Below the pieces are notes generated by a model. The model was not told the origin of the DNA and ran no database searches. It was given only the letters and a program-made list of their open reading frames with translations. A program made the position numbers and the translations under genes. This document shows positions 5,978 through 9,655 of a stretch of 9,655 nt of DNA, piece by piece (the first letter of the stretch is position 1; each line of letters starts with the position of its first letter). The stretch comes from Opitutaceae bacterium (lineage in GTDB: Bacteria; Verrucomicrobiota; Verrucomicrobiae; Opitutales; Opitutaceae). The stretch is from the NCBI GenBank assembly GCA_031266495.1, contig JAISAX010000127.1, positions 1 through 9,655 on the forward strand, in the 5' to 3' direction.

Positions 5978-7018
5978 TCAGTAAACCAGCGACCGGAAAT
6001 CCTTCACGCGGTGGAACGTAATCAGGTTGCCATCGTGTGCGCTGCGGGCGCGGGCATCGCCGCTGCGCGAGAGAATCGCGAGATCGTCACCGTCGATCAC
6101 CATGCTCGCGTAGTGGCGGGTCTCTTTCGGCGAATCGCCGGTCGCCACCAGACCGGCAAAACACCAGTCCACGAGATTTTTTGAAAAGTGCAGTACGAGC
6201 CGGTGACGTTCGTTGTTCGGCAGATCGTACCGGTCGCGCGGCAGCCGGTCCGCGCGCGTCATCGAATCGGTCGCCTGCGACCCGAGCAGCCACCAGAGTT
6301 TTGTCTGTTCGTCGCGCAACAGATGAAACCGCATCTGCCCGCCCGGCACCGGCAGAAACAGGATGCGCTTTCCCGACGGCACGGTTTCGGGCATCGTCAC
6401 CATCGAGCCGTCCGGCTGCTCCACCACCTTCAGGAGCGCGGCATACCCCGTGCCGCCGGTATGCGCGCGCATCAACAGGTGAAACGTTTTGCCGGCCGGG
6501 TCATGCCAGTAATGCGAAGGATCGGTGATCCGGGCGACGTTGGTTTCGAGCCAGCCCGGCGGGGAAAACGTGCGCGCCGGCCCACCCGACAGGCCCGACA
6601 ACAGCCCGCGACCGCCGGCGACCGGCGGCGACCGGCGCGCGATCCGGATACTGCGGGCGAAAAAACGGCACGCCGAACCCGTCGATCTGCGGATCGTTTT
6701 CGCGATAGCCGGGGATCATGTCCTGAAAGGCGAGTTCGCTGGCGAAGGTCCAGCTTTCCGGACGTGTCAGGTCGGCGTCGATACGGGCGCGCATGAGGAC
6801 AGGCGCCAGTTCGCCGACCGGCCAGGCGTTCATCACCCGCGTCGTGCGTTTTTCGAGCGCGAGGTAAACGCACCCGTTGGCCATGAGAACATTCGTCGCG
6901 CTCTGATGCCAGTCGCCGTCCGCGATTCTGGCCGGGGCGGACCATGTCGCGCCGACGTCATCCGAACGCATGATCCGTAGCGGACTGCCGGAGCCGATGA
7001 GGTAAACGGCCCCCCCCT
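5978..7018 (-). pseudogene. Sialidase-like (BNR/Asp-box) protein, 5'-truncated and frameshifted
   Basis: Two overlapping - strand frames encode consecutive parts of one protein. The upstream part (about 7018-6640) starts GAVYLIGSGS and contains an Asp-box S-X-D-X-G-X-X-W (SDDVGATW, 6942-6965), NVLMANGCVYLALE and DPQIDGFGVPFFRPQ. The downstream part (about 6601-5978) contains ARTFSPPGWLETNVARI, SHYWHDPAGKTFHLLMR, HLLRDEQTKLWWLLGSQ, FSKNLVDW and a C-terminal YASMVIDGDDLAILSR...HDGNLITFHRVKDFR. This is the six-bladed propeller pattern of the sialidase superfamily, secreted or surface hydrolases. The frames join within the 10-bp tandem repeat at 6608-6637; removing one unit gives the uninterrupted junction DRAPVAGGRGLLSGLSGG. 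The 5' end is also missing: upstream of 7018 the frame stays open to 7199 but crosses a G/C homopolymer region and a terminator and no longer looks like sialidase. Either pseudogene decay, a sequencing/assembly error, or switchable expression could explain the frameshift. Confidence 0.75.
6608..6637. repeat. Three tandem copies of a 10-bp unit causing the sialidase frameshift
   Basis: On the + strand GCGACCGGCG occurs at 6628-6637 and 6618-6627 exactly, and with one mismatch (GCGACCGCCG) at 6608-6617. Ten is not a multiple of three, so each gained or lost unit shifts the reading frame by one. Deleting one unit exactly restores a continuous sialidase-like frame. Confidence 0.9.
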
Positions 7019-7056
7019 CCCCCCCCCCTCCCCTTCCTCCCAAAAAAAAGGGGGGG
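7010..7056. repeat. G/C homopolymer junction at the broken 5' end of the sialidase gene
   Basis: On the + strand: C8 (7010-7017), T, C10 (7019-7028), further C/T runs, A8 (7042-7049), G7 (7050-7056). On the - strand this reads TTTTTTTT then GGGAGGAAGGGG and long G runs, and it ends exactly where recognisable sialidase sequence starts. Translated it gives only Gly-rich filler. Probably the scar of a deletion or a slippage-expanded intergenic tract. Confidence 0.75.
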
Positions 7057-7109
7057 CGGCAGGCCCGAAGACCCGCCACCCCCGATTCTCTGTCTGCAAT
7101 AATGAATAC

Positions 7110-7146
7110 AAAAACCCGGAACAGACGCGGGGCGCGCCCGTTCCGG
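7110..7146 (-). terminator. Rho-independent terminator of the PEP-CTERM gene
   Basis: On the - strand CCGGAAC (7146-7140), a 17-base loop that itself contains GGGCGCGCCC, GTTCCGG (7122-7116), one G, then TTTTT. It starts 30 bases after the stop codon of the - strand PEP-CTERM gene and separates it from the sialidase remnant, which therefore has no obvious transcript of its own. Confidence 0.65.
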
Positions 7147-7152
7147 AAAGAA

Positions 7153-7184
7153 ATCAGCCGCGTGATCAGCCGCGTGTCAGCCGC
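7153..7184. repeat. 12-bp tandem duplication at a stop codon
   Basis: ATCAGCCGCGTG occurs twice in tandem (7153-7164, 7165-7176), and a partial third copy TCAGCCGC (7177-7184) contains the TGA stop of the PEP-CTERM gene on the - strand. Unit length is a multiple of three. The position suggests local duplication at the 3' end of the gene. Confidence 0.7.
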
Positions 7185-8172
7185 ACGCACCGTGCGCACC
7201 GCGGCTGCGGCGCATCGCCACCCATGCCAGCAACGTCAGCCCGGCCAGCGTCGCATACGCGGCGGGTTCGGGCACCGCTGTTATGGTCACGGTCAGGGTG
7301 TACGTGTCCGTGCCTTCATCGAAGACCATACCCAATTCCGCTCTCGCATTCGCCACGCTGTCTCCGCTCAACGTGATCTTCTCCAGCGCGCTCAAATTAA
7401 TAGTTTCCATCGCATCCTCCCCTTCTTCTATCACGGTGGCTATGTCAACGAGCGTGGAGATGCCGCTGATGAGCGACCAGGTGCCCTCGCCGAATCCGTT
7501 CAGCTCAATGTTGTACCACGGGCCGACTTCGGCAGGCATGTCGGGGCGGGCATTCGAAGAACCACTCGCGACGTCCCACTCATTCAAGGTAGCCATCAGA
7601 AGTACCGGCGTCGAGATCCAGGCATTGGCGCTATCCTGCCCGTTGCCGTCGAAGACCAGGTTCTGCCATCCCAACCCACCACTGGCCAGGGAGAGGTGGG
7701 AACCTGCCGCCATCTCCACCGTGCCGAACAAAGCGACAAGCCCCCCTGAGAGATCTGCCGTCGCTCCGGAGCCGAGCGTCATGCGTGCGAGCGACCAGTC
7801 ACCGTCGTCGTTTGGAAGGCTTGCGAGAGTGAATATGCCACCGGTCCAGAAAAAGCTGCTTCCGGCCTCCATGTTCATATGGCCGTAAATGGAAAAAAAG
7901 GTGCTGACCTGAACGGACTGATCTCCCTCAATCGTAACCGTGTGCCCGTCGGATACAGAACGGCTACTTATCATTTCGGCATCGACGCTTTCCCATACAG
8001 AGGAGTCGGACCAGACGCCGCTCTTGACGGAGTAGGTACGAGTACTCTGGGCGAAGCCGGTGCTGGTCGCGAAGAGGGCCGCGAGGGCCAACGCGGGCAG
8101 CGTCCGCCACAACGAACCGCGGCGACGGGTGTGCAGTAGATGGTTTTTCATTAGACCGGTGTGGTTTTTCAT
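7177..8172 (-). CDS. PEP-CTERM surface protein, beta-rich body
   Basis: A 331-residue exported protein. The signal peptide runs to about residue 41: basic HTRRRGSLWRT, hydrophobic LPALALAALFATS, then GFAQS. The mature body is rich in Ser, Gly, Thr and short beta-strands (SGVWSDSSVWESVD, DGHTVTIEGDQSVQVSTF, MEAGSSFFWTGG), the pattern of solenoid-like PEP-CTERM proteins in this phylum. The C-terminus is VPEP (PEP at 301-303), a hydrophobic helix, and the basic tail MRRSRGAHGACG, unusually ending in Cys-Gly. An exosortase encoded elsewhere would process it. The start is ambiguous: the codons for MKNH occur twice, 21 bp apart in frame (ATG 8172 and ATG 8151), and both give an acceptable signal peptide. 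Neither has a Shine-Dalgarno sequence. A heptamer repeat lies just upstream and a terminator 30 bases downstream. It has no detectable similarity to the LamG-type PEP-CTERM protein outside the sorting signal. Confidence 0.9.
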   Translation of the reverse strand: MKNHTGLMKNHLLHTRRRGSLWRTLPALALAALFATSTGFAQSTRTYSVKSGVWSDSSVWESVDAEMISSRSVSDGHTVTIEGDQSVQVSTFFSIYGHMNMEAGSSFFWTGGIFTLASLPNDDGDWSLARMTLGSGATADLSGGLVALFGTVEMAAGSHLSLASGGLGWQNLVFDGNGQDSANAWISTPVLLMATLNEWDVASGSSNARPDMPAEVGPWYNIELNGFGEGTWSLISGISTLVDIATVIEEGEDAMETINLSALEKITLSGDSVANARAELGMVFDEGTDTYTLTVTITAVPEPAAYATLAGLTLLAWVAMRRSRGAHGACG

Positions 8173-8183
8173 GACGAAGGAAA

Positions 8184-8225
8184 ATTTCAGATTTCAGATT
8201 TGAGATTTCAGATTTGAGATTTCAG
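8184..8225. repeat. Six tandem copies of a 7-bp unit, ATTTCAG/ATTTGAG
   Basis: Units at 8184, 8191, 8198, 8205, 8212 and 8219 read C, C, G, C, G, C at their fifth base. The AT-rich block lies 11 bases upstream of the - strand PEP-CTERM start, in a GC-rich context, so it falls in the 5' leader or promoter of that gene. Confidence 0.95.
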
Positions 8226-8326
8226 ACGGGTGATCGGTGAACAAGTAACGGCTGCGTAACTTCAGCAAGTAACTCAAAGTGGAGCCGAACCAAGCCGAGC
8301 CGGGGGGGGGGGGGATGGAGCGGTAC
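8226..8326. other. Intergenic region with G13 run
   Basis: This region lies between two - strand genes. It contains CAAGTAAC twice (8242-8249, 8266-8273) and a run of 13 G (8302-8314) 12 bases beyond the stop of the 247-residue gene. I see no canonical terminator and no clear promoter for the PEP-CTERM gene. Confidence 0.6.
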
Positions 8327-9070
8327 TCATGCGCCGGTGGCTTCGGGGCCGTGGTCGGCGCTGCCTCGCCAGACGGTGAGGCTCACCACGCTGACTTTTC
8401 CTACGGGGGTGTCGGTCTTGTCGCGCAATTCTATCGTGTAGGTCCAGGTGGCGGGTTTTTCGGGGAGTTCGTGGTGGTCGGTGAACTTGGCCCCGACGAC
8501 GGTGCCGACCACTTGCACGCCCGCGCCGTCGGCCCGGTCCACGAGCACGCGCCAGAGGCGGGCGGGTTTGGGCAGGCGGCCCTGGAGGATGATTTCGCCT
8601 CCGGTAAAGTACGCGCGGGCGGCGGGACTGAGGTTGATCAGGTCGGGCGCAGGGGCCTCGGGCGGGAGAATGAAAAGCTGGCGCTTCACCTCGGGCGTGC
8701 ATCTGGAGTTTTGTTGCAGGGCGTCGATGTTGGCAAAGAGGCGGCGGTAGAGGCCGGCGGCTATGGTTATGGTTTTGTCAATACCGAGGGTGGCGGGGTC
8801 GTGCGGTTGCGTGACCACGGATTCGCCGCCGAGGTCCCATTCGGCGCGTTCGATGGCTTGCGTGTACTCGCGCGCCAGTTCGGCGGCCTGGTCGCGCCAC
8901 TGGTAAAAATTCTCCAGGTGGGTGAGGTCCGCGCGGGCGGCGGTGAGCCAGGCGGCGGGGATGTCGAGGACGCCGGCGAGTTGCTCAAGGGCGGTCAGGT
9001 GGTTGTTGGCCCAGACGAGGCGGCTTTTGGCGTCGTTCGGGAAGTAGCTGCGCGTGGTGTGCTGGCTCAT
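8327..9070 (-). CDS. Hypothetical protein (247 aa), verrucomicrobial/planctomycete type
   Basis: I do not recognise a characterised function. The N-terminal half (about 1-130) is helical, beginning MSQHTTRSYFPNDAKSRLVW, with ANNHLTALEQLAGVLDI and LTHLENFYQWRDQAAELARE. It resembles widespread uncharacterised proteins that start with FP-ND...WA-N-H, recalled from memory. The C-terminal part (about 145-240) looks like a small beta-sandwich, possibly fibronectin type III-like, with RLWRVLVDRADGAG, KPATWTYTIELRDKTDTPVG and KVSVVSLTVW. There is no signal peptide or membrane helix, so it is probably cytoplasmic. ATG 9070 fits the start of similar proteins; no Shine-Dalgarno sequence precedes it. Its 5' flank is the 85-bp repeat array and its 3' flank a G13 run. 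A + strand open frame over the same DNA is Gly/Val-rich filler and is taken as a shadow. Confidence 0.85.
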   Translation of the reverse strand: MSQHTTRSYFPNDAKSRLVWANNHLTALEQLAGVLDIPAAWLTAARADLTHLENFYQWRDQAAELAREYTQAIERAEWDLGGESVVTQPHDPATLGIDKTITIAAGLYRRLFANIDALQQNSRCTPEVKRQLFILPPEAPAPDLINLSPAARAYFTGGEIILQGRLPKPARLWRVLVDRADGAGVQVVGTVVGAKFTDHHELPEKPATWTYTIELRDKTDTPVGKVSVVSLTVWRGSADHGPEATGA

Positions 9071-9163
9071 GGGTTTGGCGGGTTTGACTGGACCGGTTTT
9101 TGTTTGTTGTTGTTACAGGATTGGTTGGGAGAGTGCAGGCATGCGGGAGGAGGTGAAAAAAGG

Positions 9164-9420
9164 GCGAATGGCAGCGGGGGCCATGCGGATGGCGGCGGGG
9201 GCCTTGCGGGTGGCGGCCGTCGCCGTGCGGATGGCAGTGGCCGGGAGGTGGCATGGCGGTGACCGCCTTGCGGGTGGCAGTCGTCGCCACGCGGGTGGCG
9301 GGGGTTGCCGTGCGGATGGCAGTCGCCGGGTGAGGGCATGGCGGGCGTCGCCTTGCGGGTGGCGGCGGGGGCCTTGCGCGTGGCGGGAGCCGCCTTCCGG
9401 GGGGCGGTTGGCGGGGGGAC
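9164..9420. repeat. Degenerate 21-bp repeat array with an 85-bp higher-order period
   Basis: About twelve units begin with GCGGRTGGC or a variant. Unit lengths from 9164 are 21, then 21-21-28-15 (9185-9269), again 21-21-28-15 (9270-9354), then 21-21 (9355-9396) and a degraded end. Each four-unit block is 85 bp, shown by the GCCGTGCGGATGGCAGT core at 9222-9238 and again at 9307-9323. Since 85 is 4x21+1, the reading frame rotates each period, so no single frame encodes a regular repeat protein. No gene is supported here. The array starts about 95 bases upstream of the - strand 247-residue gene. Confidence 0.8.
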
Positions 9421-9546
9421 GCGGGCCGGCGTCCGGAAACGGACGGGTCGGGTCGGGCGGACAAAGGGTCTGGTCGGGAAGCGGCATGGTCGGGAGGGGG
9501 CGTCGCGGGGACGCCTTCCGTGCCACTTCGGCGGGGGGTGCTTCCG
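9421..9546. other. GC-rich intergenic stretch with GGTCGGG motifs
   Basis: There is no gene I can support. It contains four GGTCGGG-like motifs between 9446 and 9500, and closely spaced G triplets at 9445, 9450, 9455 and 9466 that could form a G-quadruplex on the + strand, although the last loop is eight bases. Open frames exist on both strands only because stop codons are rare at this GC content. Confidence 0.5.
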
Positions 9547-9593
9547 GGGCATCCCGGAAAGCGCCTCACCGGTTGCGGTGGCGCGGGATGCCC
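9547..9593. repeat. Long imperfect hairpin
   Basis: Outer arms GGGCATCCCG (9547-9556) and CGGGATGCCC (9584-9593) are perfect reverse complements. Inside them CACC pairs with GGTG and GCGC with GCGC around GGTTGC, with small bulges. No T-run follows. The right arm includes the ATG at 9588 of a possible gene, so the hairpin could hide that start codon. Confidence 0.6.
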
Positions 9594-9655
9594 AGTGCTG
9601 TTGACGCCATCAACCGGAACAAGGCCAAAACGCAAATGGCCGGTAACAACAGTAC
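9588..9655 (+). CDS. Possible start of a + strand gene, cut by the window edge
   Basis: ATG 9588 opens 22 codons to the edge: MPSAVDAINRNKAKTQMAGN and two more. The peptide is hydrophilic and local GC drops compared with the repeat-rich DNA before it, which suggests real coding. No Shine-Dalgarno sequence is seen, and the start lies in the arm of a hairpin. Too short to recognise; the opposite strand is also open here. Confidence 0.3.
   Translation, partial: MPSAVDAINRNKAKTQMAGNNS

Noticed and set aside
3061..6021. A 986-codon open frame on the + strand
   Set aside because: It runs antisense to the 495-residue membrane protein and out of frame over the universal stress gene. The translation is Arg/Pro/His-rich without domains, typical of a GC-rich shadow frame.
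7019..7199. N-terminal extension of the sialidase frame to ATG 7199
   Set aside because: It overlaps the end of the PEP-CTERM gene, reads through that gene's terminator and homopolymers, and shows no sialidase-like features.
7102..7888. + strand open frames over the right-hand PEP-CTERM gene
   Set aside because: They are antisense to a gene with a clear signal peptide and PEP-CTERM signal, and show no domain features.
8184..8225. CRISPR-like array
   Set aside because: Units are only 7 bp and directly adjacent, without spacers; no cas genes are present.
8279..9262. A 327-codon open frame on the + strand
   Set aside because: Its translation is Gly/Val/Asp-rich filler running into the 21-bp repeats, while the opposite strand encodes a varied, well-structured protein of 247 residues.
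8985..9635. Long - strand open frames across the repeat array (Pro/Arg/His-rich)
   Set aside because: All three frames are open because stops are rare at this GC content. The repeat period of 85 bp rotates the frame, and none gives a consistent repeat protein.

Overview
The window looks like the chromosome of a GC-rich member of the Verrucomicrobia, most likely of the Opitutaceae type. The evidence is two PEP-CTERM (exosortase-sorted) surface proteins, a pilin-like protein with an H-X9-D(G/A) signature directly upstream of a LamG/PEP-CTERM protein, carbohydrate-active enzymes, and start codons almost all lacking a Shine-Dalgarno sequence. The taxonomic call is inference from gene content; there is no rRNA or other marker gene here.

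Left part, + strand (1-3115): the 3' end of a TIM-barrel glycoside hydrolase enters from the left edge. It overlaps by GTGA a possible 53-residue ORF with the only good Shine-Dalgarno sequence I see. After a short promoter-like region and a pure pyrimidine tract come a prepilin-type (type II secretion/DUF1559-like) protein and, 31 bp later, a secreted LamG-like PEP-CTERM protein. These two probably form an operon for a cell-surface or exported structure. The leader of the prepilin gene contains three consecutive palindromes inside the reading frame.

Middle (3116-5977): a perfect 13-bp hairpin, a TG repeat and a run of 17 G separate the PEP-CTERM gene from a convergent 495-residue membrane-anchored protein of unknown function (- strand). 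That gene is divergent from a two-domain universal stress protein (+ strand). A Rho-independent terminator (- strand) closes the next - strand unit.

Right part, - strand (5978-9070): reading in the direction of transcription, there is an unrecognised 247-residue protein, a 331-residue PEP-CTERM protein with its own terminator, and then a broken sialidase-like gene. The sialidase-like gene has lost its 5' end at a G/C homopolymer junction. It also carries a frameshift that is exactly explained by one extra copy of a 10-bp tandem repeat.

Right end (9071-9655): a GC-rich stretch dominated by a degenerate 21-bp repeat organised in an 85-bp higher-order period, then GGTCGGG-rich DNA, a long imperfect hairpin, and possibly the first 22 codons of a + strand gene cut by the edge.

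I see no CRISPR array, tRNA, rRNA, transposase or phage gene. The most interesting items are the reversible-looking 10-bp frameshift in the sialidase gene, the in-frame palindromes of the prepilin leader, and the 85-bp repeat array.
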